From Spirochaetaceae bacterium (GTDB lineage Bacteria; Spirochaetota; Spirochaetia; Treponematales; Breznakiellaceae), in NCBI GenBank assembly GCA_031269165.1, contig JAISZQ010000169.1:1-30092 (forward strand): DNA of 30,092 nt. The letters run 5' to 3'. Position 1 is the stretch's first letter. The number at the start of each line of letters is the position of its first letter. The position numbers were made by a program, and so were the translations under genes. Below the pieces are notes generated by a model. The model did no database searches and was not told the DNA's origin. It saw only the letters and a program-made list of their open reading frames with translations. Positions 22,594-30,040 of this stretch are shown piece by piece.

Positions 22594-22821
22594 CTATGCG
22601 GAGGCCAGTTCTTTGCGAACCAGTTCGCCGATAATCTGGGCAGAAGTGGTGTGGGCGGCGGCGGCTTTGGCGCGGAGCCATGCGGCGGTCATCGGGTCAA
22701 CGCCGACAAACATTTCCGTATGCCGCGCAAAGAACCCTGGTTTGTCAGGGTCGGGCATAATGGTATTCCGGGTGTAGTATTCGTCAAGAGCGTCCGCTTC
22801 TTCGTCTGTCATTCTCGGCAT
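22594..22821 (-). CDS. Antitoxin-like protein of a type II toxin-antitoxin pair
   Basis: A 75-residue acidic-N, basic-C protein starting MPRMTDEEADALDEYYTRNT. Its C-terminus (DPMTAAWLRAKAAAAHTTSA, then IIGELVRKEL) has the helix pattern of ribbon-helix-helix-type antitoxins or a short toxin-binding tail. The start follows AGGAGA and lies eight bases after the upstream small gene. The pairing of an MPKMTDEEAD-type antitoxin with a BrnT-like toxin is recalled from other genomes, not shown here. DNA binding is not evident from a clear motif. Confidence 0.6.
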   Translation of the reverse strand: MPRMTDEEADALDEYYTRNTIMPDPDKPGFFARHTEMFVGVDPMTAAWLRAKAAAAHTTSAQIIGELVRKELASA

Positions 22822-22829
22822 AAGTTCTC

Positions 22830-23081
22830 CTAAAAGGTTACCAGCGAATAGTACGCCTTACGGCACTTCATCGCGTGAAATATATTGACTGAATGGTCAT
22901 CGATAACATTATACATTATTTCAAGAACATTGGCATTACCATCGAAGCCCAGTAATAAATGCTTGTTATCTTCCCCCGGCATGGCTCTATCATAGATACA
23001 TTTTTCTACCGCTATCCGAATGTTGGTTTCCGTTATGTTATGTTTGAACGCAGCCGGATTGAACTCTATGATAATGTCCAT
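22830..23081 (-). CDS. Toxin-like partner (possible BrnT-type RNase)
   Basis: An 83-residue protein: MDIIIEFNPAAFKHNITETN, then IRIAVEKCIYDRAMPG, a two-strand segment KHLLLGFDGNANVLEIMYNV and the end VNIFHAMKCRKAYYSLVTF. The layout (short strand, helix with FKH, antiparallel strands with xxLLLGFD and VxEIMY, and a terminal HAMKCRKxYY) resembles BrnT-like ribonuclease toxins. Toxin first, antitoxin second is also the brnT-brnA order. A possible ribosome site AAAGGTGG precedes the ATG. The pair is bracketed by copies of the same repeat. Confidence 0.55.
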   Translation of the reverse strand: MDIIIEFNPAAFKHNITETNIRIAVEKCIYDRAMPGEDNKHLLLGFDGNANVLEIMYNVIDDHSVNIFHAMKCRKAYYSLVTF

Positions 23082-23115
23082 ACTTTATTCTACCACCTTT
23101 GTGACAAGTATGCAA

Positions 23116-23240
23116 GCGCGCTTCGCGCGAATGGAAAATGATAAATGGATAATGGAAAATGATTGGAGGGGAACGTCCATCGCCCAAGACACGGCATTAT
23201 CCATTTTCAATTCTCCCTTTACCATTCGCGCAACGCGCGC
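23116..23240. repeat. Inverted-repeat element with GCGCGCTTCGCGCGAATGG ends, right of the TA pair
   Basis: The left end GCGCGCTTCGCGCGAATGG and right end CCATTCGCGCAACGCGCGC pair as terminal inverted repeats with one or two mismatches. The first 74 bases repeat 22416-22489 in direct orientation. Confidence 0.8.
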
Positions 23241-23292
23241 TATGCGGACGTTTTCCGCCGTGGCGTAGCCGCTTGCCGACTCGTTCCCCTAA

Positions 23293-23667
23293 GAGCCTGT
23301 TCAAAAACCCCACGGGACGCAAGTCTCCGCTGTGATCCGGGGGCGTTGCGGGGGTGGGAAACCCCCGCTGAGGGGGATAGCGGAGGACGGCTCAAACCAT
23401 TGCGGGGTATGCCCCGCAATGGTTTGAGCTTGGCCGTAGCGAAGGGGGAGACTTCCCCCTGTCAACAACTTAAGCAAATGGAATATAAGAGTGGTCAACG
23501 GATTACACAGATTTTTAGTTTTTTTGTCCACGAATGTCCGCGAATACGTGCTGATGGGTATGTATCATTCGTATTTATTCGCGCTATTCGCGGACCAAAA
23601 TCCTTAAGTTGTTGACAGTGGAAGGCTTTCCCCCTTCCCCCTTTTTGATGAGATTTTGAACAGGTTC
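23293..23667. mobile_element. Family A element, split by a nested family B element
   Basis: Starts GAGCCTGTTCAAAA and ends TTTTGAACAGGTTC, with the GC-rich body in the opposite orientation to the copy at 2193-2473. An 18-bp perfect hairpin is at 23390-23429. A family B element (23459-23618) lies inside it. No matching target duplication is present (TTCCCCTAA against TCAGTATAA), so it is old or rearranged. Confidence 0.7.
23459..23618. mobile_element. Family B element nested in a family A element
   Basis: CTGTCAACAACTTAAG (23459-23474) and its exact complement (23603-23618) enclose palindromic sequence of the ACGGATTACACAGAT type. It is the second complete copy in the window and interrupts a C-rich block of the host element. 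Confidence 0.75.
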
Positions 23668-23751
23668 TCAGTATAAGCGGCTGTTTGCGGTCATCTTCGC
23701 CTGAATCGGTGATTTTTGTGTCTTTTTTTTGCATTTTTTCAAAAAAAATGC

Positions 23752-23781
23752 TTGACAAAATCGTTCGGGGGGAAGTATAAT
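23752..23781 (+). promoter_or_regulatory. Strong sigma-70 promoter of the mglBAC transcription unit
   Basis: TTGACA (23752-23757), 18-base spacer and a perfect TATAAT (23776-23781). It is preceded by an A/T hairpin (GCATTTTTT-C-AAAAAAAATGC, about 23731-23751) that could insulate it from upstream transcription or act as an UP element. Transcription should start near 23788, giving an mglB leader of about 315 nt. A hairpin GGCTTT-GA-AAAGCC-like sits at its very start (about 23791-23807). Confidence 0.7.
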
Positions 23782-23833
23782 ATTATCGTGTGGCTTTGAA
23801 AGCCGCAAAAAAATGGGCAAGGGGGTTCCTATA

Positions 23834-24106
23834 ATGTGTGTGATTTTTTTAAAAATTTTCCCTTATAAAATTTTAGGGGGAATAGAAGCCCCCCCCCCCC
23901 GCAACCTGACTCTGCGGCCTGCTTCTGACCGGACGCTTTTTCCCATTCCATACCTAACCTTATTCTCGTTTTTCAAGATTCCTGTTTTTTTGCCCCGGCA
24001 CGATGATCGCGTTTTGGGCATGACCGGCACTGGTTTCAATCCGTCTCCGGACGGTTGGGATATACAATTTGGCAGCGGGAATAGACCGCATTTGGAGGAT
24101 TTATGA
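23834..24106 (+). CDS. Possible leader ORF containing a C12 tract, overlapping the mglB start
   Basis: A 90-codon frame from an ATG preceded by AAGGGGG at good spacing (MCVIFLKIFPYKILGG...) runs through the whole mglB leader. Its TGA overlaps the mglB ATG as ATGA, the arrangement used for translational coupling. Twelve consecutive C (23889-23900) lie inside it and encode a PPP stretch, so one-base slippage would change where translation ends. The peptide is not recognised and the ORF may be fortuitous. If it is not translated, this region is simply an unusually long leader. Confidence 0.25.
   Translation: MCVIFLKIFPYKILGGIEAPPPRNLTLRPASDRTLFPIPYLTLFSFFKIPVFLPRHDDRVLGMTGTGFNPSPDGWDIQFGSGNRPHLEDL
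23889..23900. repeat. Homopolymeric C tract (12 C) in the mglB leader
   Basis: An uninterrupted run of 12 C, the longest homopolymer noticed in the window, about 100 bases into the predicted leader. Runs of this length are prone to slipped-strand length change, and treponemes are known to use poly-G/C tracts for phase variation. Confidence 0.8.
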
Positions 24107-25155
24107 AAATTTTAACACAGAGGAAGATGGTTTTAGCGGCTTTTTTTGTTCTCGCGTTCGCGCCGTGCGTGTTCGCGGGTGGAAAGGGCGACAAGGGGCA
24201 GGGTAAACCTGTTGCGGGGGTGTCGTGGTATAACTTCGCGGACACGTTTATCGCAAACGCGCGCAGTACGCTGAACAAAGCGGCGCAGACTGACGGCGCG
24301 ATTGTCATCCGTGAGGCGGACAGTCTGGGGGAAATTCCGACACAGACGAGCAACGTGAACAACCTGCTTACCCAGGGGGTAAACATTCTTGCCGTGAACA
24401 ACCTCAACTTTAACGGCAAGGCCGAGTTGATAAACCAAGCCAAAAGTAACGGCATACCTCTGATCATCGTGAACAGCGACAGCCCCAGCGAGGCGGAGTT
24501 TGCCCTCTACGAGCCCGTGTATCACATTTCGTCCGTGGCCGACCAGTCTGGACAAATCATGGCTGAACACGCGGTTAAGTATTGGAAGGCGCATCCCGAA
24601 GCCGACCGGAACAAGAACGGAAAACTGGATTATGTGATGCTTCTCGGTCTTGTTGACCATTACGACACGCAGGCTCGGGCGAAATACTCAATCGAGGGTA
24701 TTCAAGCAGCGGGCGTTTCGACGAACCTTGTGCAGGAAGCCATCTGTTCCTACCAGCGTAACGAAGCGCAGAATCAGGTCGCGTCAATACTGCAAGCCCG
24801 GCGGGACGACGTTGAATTTATTTTCGCATGTAACGACGACATGGCGCTTGGCGCGATTGAAGCACTGAAAGCCGCCGGATTTTTCAAGGGGCCTGACAGT
24901 TTCATTCCGGTCATCGGCGTAGACGCGACAGCGGTCGCGGTACAGGCGATAAAAGACGGTACGATGCTGGGCACGGCGTTGAACAACCCGGTCATCCTCG
25001 GCAACGCCACGTACAAAGTGATGAAGCTTTTGCTTGAGGGGAAAGCGATCAATGACGCGACCCTCGCTATACCGGGAACCCGCGTTGTGGGACATCACGT
25101 CTACATCGACTTTGTGGCGATTGACGCCGGCAATACGGCAGACGCCGCGTATTAA
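24103..25155 (+). CDS. mglB: Galactose/glucose ABC transporter, periplasmic binding protein
   Basis: A 350-residue type I periplasmic sugar-binding protein. A signal peptide (residues 1-25, MVLAAFFVLAFAPCVFA) is followed by a two-lobe fold with GVSWYNFADTFIANARS near the N-terminus, VNNLNFN and IIVNSDSP strands, and HISSVADQSGQ. An EF-hand-like calcium loop DRNKNGKLD at 168-176 is characteristic of MglB among sugar-binding proteins. CNDDMALGAIEAL and VIGVDATAVAVQAI supply ligand-contact Asn/Asp residues. Treponemal MglB-2 binds glucose with high affinity, so glucose is a likely ligand. The start follows GGAGG and overlaps the leader ORF stop. First gene of mglBAC. Confidence 0.92.
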   Translation: MKILTQRKMVLAAFFVLAFAPCVFAGGKGDKGQGKPVAGVSWYNFADTFIANARSTLNKAAQTDGAIVIREADSLGEIPTQTSNVNNLLTQGVNILAVNNLNFNGKAELINQAKSNGIPLIIVNSDSPSEAEFALYEPVYHISSVADQSGQIMAEHAVKYWKAHPEADRNKNGKLDYVMLLGLVDHYDTQARAKYSIEGIQAAGVSTNLVQEAICSYQRNEAQNQVASILQARRDDVEFIFACNDDMALGAIEALKAAGFFKGPDSFIPVIGVDATAVAVQAIKDGTMLGTALNNPVILGNATYKVMKLLLEGKAINDATLAIPGTRVVGHHVYIDFVAIDAGNTADAAY

Positions 25156-25172
25156 GATCAAGGAATTATCAG

Positions 25173-26702
25173 GTGGACGCAGTTCTTTGCATGAATGAAA
25201 TTACAAAGACGTTTCCTGGTGTACGCGCGCTGGACAAGGTTTCTTTGCGCGTGCGGCCGGGGAGCGTCCACGCTCTCATGGGGGAAAACGGCGCCGGTAA
25301 ATCGACGCTGATGAAATGCGCGTATGGGCTCTACGAGCCGGATTCAGGCGAGATTCTGATAAGCGGGCAACGAGCGCGGCTTTCCTGCGCGAAAGACGCT
25401 ATCGACCAGGGAATCTCGATGATACATCAGGAGTTGCACCCTGTCCGTACCCGCAACGTGATGGAAAACTTGTGGATGGGCAACCTTCCCTGTAAAACAA
25501 TCGCCGGGCTTCATATCGTTGACAGCAAAAAACTGTATGAGCAGACCGTCAACCTGCTTGCGGAACTTGAAATCAATCTTGACCCTGTGGAAATGACCGG
25601 GAACCTTTCGGTCGCGCACATTCAGCTTTTAGAAATTGCCCGCGCCGTCTCGCTCAATTCAAAAATCATCATCATGGACGAGCCGACCTCCTCCCTTACG
25701 GAAACCGAGGCGGCGCTTTTGTTCAAAATTATTCGCAAACTGACCGCGCAGGGCACCGCAATTGTGTACATCTCGCATAAAATTGACGAGATACTTGAGA
25801 TCGCGGATGAAGTTTCGATCATGCGGGATGGGACGCTGGTGGGATGCTGGTCCGCATCGGAACTGACGTCGGACCTCATCATCAAGCGCATGGTGGGCCG
25901 CGAAATGACAAACCGCTTTCCGGAAAGGAAGCGCGCGCCGACAGACGTGTATCTTGAGGTCCGTCACCTCACGTCAATTTCGGCGCAGTCGTTCAAAGAC
26001 GTGAGTTTCACGCTCAGACGCGGCGAAATCCTGGGAGTCGGCGGGCTCGTGGGCGCTCAGCGGACGGAATTAATGGAGGCGATTTTCGGATTGCGGTCTC
26101 TGGCCTCCGGGGAAATCATTCTGAACGGGCGGCCTATTCGCAATACGACACCGAGAGCGGCCATCCGCAACGGTTTTGCGCTTTTGACGGAAGACCGGCG
26201 CGCAACGGGAATCATCGCCATGCTTTCCCTCCTTGAAAATATGCTGGCCGCGAACGGGACGGCCCATCCCCGGCAATACCTGAAAAAACTTATCCTGCTC
26301 GACAGCGGGAAACGCAGGGCCGATACGGAAAAATATGTTTCGGCACTGTCCATCAAAACACCGTCCATCAAACAACAAATACAGTTTCTTTCCGGCGGCA
26401 ATCAACAAAAAGTGCTTCTGGGCCGCTGGCTGCTCACCGTTCCTGACATACTCATTCTCGACGAACCGACCCGTGGCATCGACGTCGGGGCAAAATACGA
26501 GATTTACACGTTTATGGAATCCATTGCGGCGGAAGGGAAATGCGTCATCATGATAAGTTCGGAAATGCCTGAGTTGCTGGGAATGTCCGACAGAATACTG
26601 GTGATGTGCGAGGGGCGGTTATCCGGCATTCTTGACAGAACGGAAGCCACCGAAGAAAAGGTGATGTATTACGCAAGCGCATATCAAGGAGAACAAATCT
26701 AA
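25173..26702 (+). CDS. mglA: Galactose/glucose ABC transporter, double ATPase
   Basis: A 509-residue protein with two fused nucleotide-binding domains, the form typical of ribose/galactose importers. First domain: Walker A GENGAGKST (37-45), Q-loop Gln86, signature LSVAHIQ (145-151), Walker B IIIMDEP with Asp169 and Glu170. Second domain: degenerate Walker A GGLVGAQRTELM, signature LSGGNQQ (from 406), Walker B LILDEPTRGID with Asp430 and Glu431. The lost Lys in the second P-loop is normal for this family. The start is taken as GTG at 25173, nine bases after AAGGA; ATG at 25191 is an alternative. It lies 17 bases after mglB. Confidence 0.94.
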   Translation: MDAVLCMNEITKTFPGVRALDKVSLRVRPGSVHALMGENGAGKSTLMKCAYGLYEPDSGEILISGQRARLSCAKDAIDQGISMIHQELHPVRTRNVMENLWMGNLPCKTIAGLHIVDSKKLYEQTVNLLAELEINLDPVEMTGNLSVAHIQLLEIARAVSLNSKIIIMDEPTSSLTETEAALLFKIIRKLTAQGTAIVYISHKIDEILEIADEVSIMRDGTLVGCWSASELTSDLIIKRMVGREMTNRFPERKRAPTDVYLEVRHLTSISAQSFKDVSFTLRRGEILGVGGLVGAQRTELMEAIFGLRSLASGEIILNGRPIRNTTPRAAIRNGFALLTEDRRATGIIAMLSLLENMLAANGTAHPRQYLKKLILLDSGKRRADTEKYVSALSIKTPSIKQQIQFLSGGNQQKVLLGRWLLTVPDILILDEPTRGIDVGAKYEIYTFMESIAAEGKCVIMISSEMPELLGMSDRILVMCEGRLSGILDRTEATEEKVMYYASAYQGEQI

Positions 26703-27710
26703 ATGATTGCAATTAACCGGAATAAAATACGTGATTTTGTGTTCGCAAACGCGATATTTGTCATACTCTTGTCGCTTATCATAATCATAGCGATCATATC
26801 GCCCAAGTTTCTGTCTTTTCGGGTACTGCGGGATATTCTGATGCAGAGTTCCGTGCGTATTATCGTTGCGCTTGGGTGTATGCTCATCTGTGTGCTGGGT
26901 TCAGCGGATCTATCAGGCGGCAGGATGCTGGGACTTGCCGCAGTTATCTCCGGGACGCTTGCCCAGAGCGCGTCCTACTATCTGAAGTATTGGCCCAACT
27001 TATCGGAATTGCCGATTTTCGTGCCCATTCTCGCCGCCATGCTGGTGGGAACCGCCGGGGGCCTGTTCAACGGCTTTGTCGTGGCGAAATTGCGCGTCCC
27101 CGCTTTCCTTGCCACATTGGGCAGTCAGATGATATTCCTCGGCATGAACAGCCTGTATTTCAACCGGCCTCCCAACAGCTCGCAGCCTTTGGGCGGCTAT
27201 CTTGCCTCATTCAGCAATCTGGGCACCGGTTCTGTTTTTAACATTCCCTATGTTTCGATTATCGCCATCAGTTGCATGGCGTTGATCTGGTTTTTACAAA
27301 CCAAAACCCGTTTCGGGCACGAACTTTTTATCGTCGGCGGAAACCGCGAGGCCGCGCGAGTCTCCGGTATAAGCGTGCTTAAAATTGAGATGATTACGTT
27401 TGCCGTTGCCGGAGCGATGTACGGCCTGGCAGGATCGCTAGAAGCGGCCCGCACCGGAAGCGCGACCACCGGTTACGGCAGCGCCTACGAACTTGACGCG
27501 ATCGCATCCTGTATCATCGGCGGCTGTTCCTTGTCGGGCGGCATCGGCAAAGTAGGCGGCGTCTTCGCCGGCGTCATCATTTTTAACGTCATAAGTTACG
27601 GACTTACCTTTATCGGCGTGAGCCCGTATTGGCAGAATGTAATAAAGGGCTCCATCATCATCATAGCCATTGCGATTGATATGCGAAAATACGCGGCGCG
27701 GAAAAAATAG
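26703..27710 (+). CDS. mglC: Galactose/glucose ABC transporter, permease
   Basis: A 335-residue membrane protein of the BPD_transp_2 family with eight to ten hydrophobic segments. The coupling-loop motif of the family is VGGNREAARVSGI (211-223), followed by the conserved SCIIGGCSLSGGIGKVGG segment near 290-308. The start codon follows the mglA stop codon directly, with AGGAGA inside the end of mglA. It forms the channel through which sugar bound by MglB is driven by MglA. Confidence 0.94.
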   Translation: MIAINRNKIRDFVFANAIFVILLSLIIIIAIISPKFLSFRVLRDILMQSSVRIIVALGCMLICVLGSADLSGGRMLGLAAVISGTLAQSASYYLKYWPNLSELPIFVPILAAMLVGTAGGLFNGFVVAKLRVPAFLATLGSQMIFLGMNSLYFNRPPNSSQPLGGYLASFSNLGTGSVFNIPYVSIIAISCMALIWFLQTKTRFGHELFIVGGNREAARVSGISVLKIEMITFAVAGAMYGLAGSLEAARTGSATTGYGSAYELDAIASCIIGGCSLSGGIGKVGGVFAGVIIFNVISYGLTFIGVSPYWQNVIKGSIIIIAIAIDMRKYAARKK

Positions 27711-28290
27711 GAAAGAGCGGGATGAGGGGAACAGCCTCATTTACTATGATATAGTGCTTCTCCTTAAGAATATCTCATGAGGGGGAAGTCTCCCCCTCGC
27801 TCCAGCCACGCAAACCCCTACAGGTTCCAAAAGGGTTTGCGCGTCTTACGCTACCCCCTCTGCGGGGGTTTCCCACCCCCGCAACGCCCCCGGCTCCGGC
27901 CCCCCTTCGGGGGGAGAATGTCTCGCCTCTGGATTGCTTCGCTCGGCAATGTGCCGCCCGCTCGCAATGACAGGCAACCCCGTCGTTGCGAGGACAGGCA
28001 ACCTCGTCATTGCGAGGAGCAAAGCGACGAAGCAATCCAGAGAGAGCGCTCTTGCCCCCGAAGGGGGACACCGATACCCGTTCTCCCCGCAACCCGCCGG
28101 GCCAAAGTGCCGTTGTTAGAGCCTGTTCAATAACCCCACGGGATGTAAGCCTCCGCTGTGATTCGGGGGCGTTGCGGGGGTGGTAACCCCCCAGAGGGGG
28201 TAGCGGTGGACCGCAGGGCCGGAGCGAGGGGGAGACTTCCCCCTTTTTCTGGGTTTTTTAACAGGCTTTGAAAAGATTCTGAACAGGCTC
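27711..28290. other. Gene-free mosaic of repeats after mglBAC
   Basis: No gene is supported. In order: TTCTCCTTAAGAATA (about 27757, also at 3863); the GC-rich module with a hairpin CGCAAACCC (27809-27817) and exact complement (27833-27841); GTCATTGCGAG repeat pieces (27929-28040); a CCCCC-GAA-GGGGG hairpin near 28056 followed by ACCGATACCCGTTC, the counterpart of ACCGACGCCCGTTC at 22540; and the family A element at 28119-28290. No clear intrinsic terminator for mglBAC stands out. Confidence 0.7.
28119..28290. mobile_element. Family A element abutting the Rsm22-like stop codon
   Basis: Starts GAGCCTGTTCAATA and ends with two consecutive right ends (TTTTTTAACAGGCTTT and GATTCTGAACAGGCTC). Its last base touches the TAA stop codon (28291-28293) of the minus-strand gene. 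The body is GC-rich as in other copies, but the hairpin slot is empty. Confidence 0.65.
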
Positions 28291-29550
28291 TTAGCCCCCC
28301 GGCGCGGTTTCAGCGTAACGCGCAGAGGCCGCATCCAGGACAAGCGCGCCGCTTTTTTTGTCGCGGGGTTCCGTCCCTGAGACGCGCGCGGAGATGACGG
28401 TGCCGCTTCGCAGATGTTCGATTCCCGTGCGGCTGCCGGCCAGCAAAACCAGCCCCTTTTCCGAGCAACCGTAACAGCCGTAACGAGTGTCCGGCAGGGG
28501 AAACGTATCGCTTATCACCCGAATGCCGTTTCGCTTTGGAGACGCGCTTCTCTTGTCCGCGCCCTTTCTTGCCAGCAAAAAACTTACCGCGCCGCGTTCT
28601 TTGGGAAGATGCGCCATGCGGGAAAGATCGTGCAGGGCCTGGGGCGCTTCGCGGGTCGAAAACGTGAAGTGGCACCATTTCGCGGCGCGGTTTTGAATCT
28701 TGCTCGTCCGCATCGGGCAGTCCGTATGATGGGTACACGGCGCGTCAATCGAAAAACCCCGCTCGATGAAACGGTCCCGTATATGCGCGATAAACTCGCC
28801 GCTTCGTGGAACCCCCGGCTCCACAATCAGCACCGCGCCGTTTTCGCCGCAAAACGAAGAAAGCCGCGCCGCTTCGCCGTCCGCGAAGGTACTCAGCGCG
28901 TCCCCGTCGGCCGCGTTGAGTTTCCGAAACAATTCGTTGTAGACATACACCGCCGTCACCAGGGTCTGCTTCTTTTCGAGGCGGGCTTCCGTCAGCGAAG
29001 AAGCGATGGTCTTTATACTCCAGTTACCGGGCGGCGTTCCCGGGTTTTCTCCGGTTATCCCGGCAAACAACCGCTCGCCGGTCTTGAGAATCTGCCGATT
29101 AATGTCAAAACAGCGGAACTCTATCTTTTTTTTACGCAAAGACGGCATCGAAATCCAAAGCGCGGCGGGAAGGGTCAGCGGGCCGGAACCGAAATCGGCA
29201 ATGAGGATCGGGCCGTCATCGTCAACATGAGACTCGAGAAAAAGTAATCCCGCCCCGCCTTTTTGGGAAAGCGCGCTTTCTTGGAAAAGCGCGTCTTCTC
29301 CGGCAAAGATCTTGCACAGGCGGAAAAGATTCCACGGGAAAAAGTAACGCAGGTACGCGGAAAAACGGGCGGGATTCCCTATGTAGTGTCCGGTCAACAA
29401 CGGGCGGCGCGAGGTAAGCAGTTCCGATAAATCCCGAATGTTTTTACCGATGTCTTTGCGGAACCGCGCCGGAATGGGCGCTATCTCGTCGATAATACGC
29501 GAGACACCGGCAAGAGTCCGGCAGGTTTCCGGCGGCAACTTGGAAAACAT
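28291..29550 (-). CDS. Rsm22-like ribosomal small-subunit methyltransferase
   Basis: A 419-residue protein of the Rsm22 family, SAM-dependent methyltransferase-like proteins tied to small-subunit assembly (best known in mitochondria). The SAM motif is IADFGSGPLTLPAAL (117-131) and an acidic strand end is FRCFDINRQ (146-153). The family cysteine cluster is APCTHHTDCPM and KWCHF with Cys272, Cys278 and Cys293, expected to bind an iron-sulfur cluster or zinc. The C-terminal segment (about 330-419) is charged and less conserved. The start at 29550 is chosen because a promoter -10 (29569-29564) covers the earlier possible starts at 29568 and 29583; the leader would be only a few bases and lacks a ribosome site. 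Confidence 0.75.
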   Translation of the reverse strand: MFSKLPPETCRTLAGVSRIIDEIAPIPARFRKDIGKNIRDLSELLTSRRPLLTGHYIGNPARFSAYLRYFFPWNLFRLCKIFAGEDALFQESALSQKGGAGLLFLESHVDDDGPILIADFGSGPLTLPAALWISMPSLRKKKIEFRCFDINRQILKTGERLFAGITGENPGTPPGNWSIKTIASSLTEARLEKKQTLVTAVYVYNELFRKLNAADGDALSTFADGEAARLSSFCGENGAVLIVEPGVPRSGEFIAHIRDRFIERGFSIDAPCTHHTDCPMRTSKIQNRAAKWCHFTFSTREAPQALHDLSRMAHLPKERGAVSFLLARKGADKRSASPKRNGIRVISDTFPLPDTRYGCYGCSEKGLVLLAGSRTGIEHLRSGTVISARVSGTEPRDKKSGALVLDAASARYAETAPGG

Positions 29551-29563
29551 AATGATACACGAT

Positions 29564-29592
29564 ACCATAGAACGGGGAAACAACTATGTCAA
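29564..29592 (-). promoter_or_regulatory. Promoter of the Rsm22-like gene
   Basis: On the minus strand TTGACA (29592-29587), a 17-base spacer and TATGGT (29569-29564). Transcription would start near 29557, about seven bases before the chosen ATG, implying a near-leaderless mRNA. Confidence 0.45.
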
Positions 29593-29632
29593 GTGAGCTG
29601 TTCTCCGGGCAATGTCGTTTCCTTTTTTAATC

Positions 29633-29669
29633 GAACCTGTTCCAAAACCGCACGTTTTGGCACGGCCTC
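29633..29669. repeat. Bare hairpin of family A terminal repeats
   Basis: GAACCTGTTCCAAAAC (29633-29648), loop CGCAC, GTTTTGGCACGGCCTC (29654-29669). It is the third copy that consists only of the paired ends. From here to 29872 no gene is supported. Confidence 0.6.
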
Positions 29670-29872
29670 AATCGGCAAGCACCGTAAAACAGAGTAAATG
29701 ACGCTGCCACAGACAATAACAATTGATGTTTTTCAAGGAGAAGTACTCTGGTCGCGGCAACACGCCTCTGGGCGGGTTCTGTTTCGGAAGCGGCAATCAG
29801 CGGGGGGAACCGTACCGCCCCGGCTTTATCGCAACAAACTATGCTTTTTTCACGTTTTCTGCGGGGCACCCC

Positions 29873-29901
29873 TTGACAAAGTTTTTCGTGTGTGGTATAC
29901 T
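29873..29901 (+). promoter_or_regulatory. Near-consensus sigma-70 promoter
   Basis: TTGACA (29873-29878), a 17-base spacer starting AAGTTTTTCG, and TATACT (29896-29901). Downstream is a hairpin CCCGGC-AACAGT-GCCGGG (about 29917-29934), then GAAAGG and an ATG. Confidence 0.65.
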
Positions 29902-29953
29902 TATATCCATGATTGCCCGGCAACAGTGCCGGGGTATATAAGAAAGGCTGGTT

Positions 29954-30040
29954 ATGCAAAAAACGGTGTTGTTGAAAAATAAGTTCCTCGTGACCCCCTC
30001 CCTTATCGCGGGTGGCCCCCCCCCCACGCGACCGGAATAA
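29954..30040 (+). CDS. Possible short ORF ending through a C10 tract
   Basis: ATG after GAAAGG, reading MQKTVLLKNKFLVTPSLIAG followed by GPPPTRPE and TAA (28 codons). A run of 10 C (30016-30025) encodes the prolines. Loss of one C would shift into a frame that stays open to the end of the window, while gain of one would extend it by a few codons to a TAG. It lies about 50 bases after a near-consensus promoter. The peptide is not recognised, and the gene may continue beyond the window in a shifted frame. Confidence 0.35.
   Translation: MQKTVLLKNKFLVTPSLIAGGPPPTRPE

Noticed and set aside
23801..24102. Riboswitch in the mglB leader
   Set aside because: The long leader invited this, but no conserved aptamer motif was recognised; the C tract and ORF are the only clear features.
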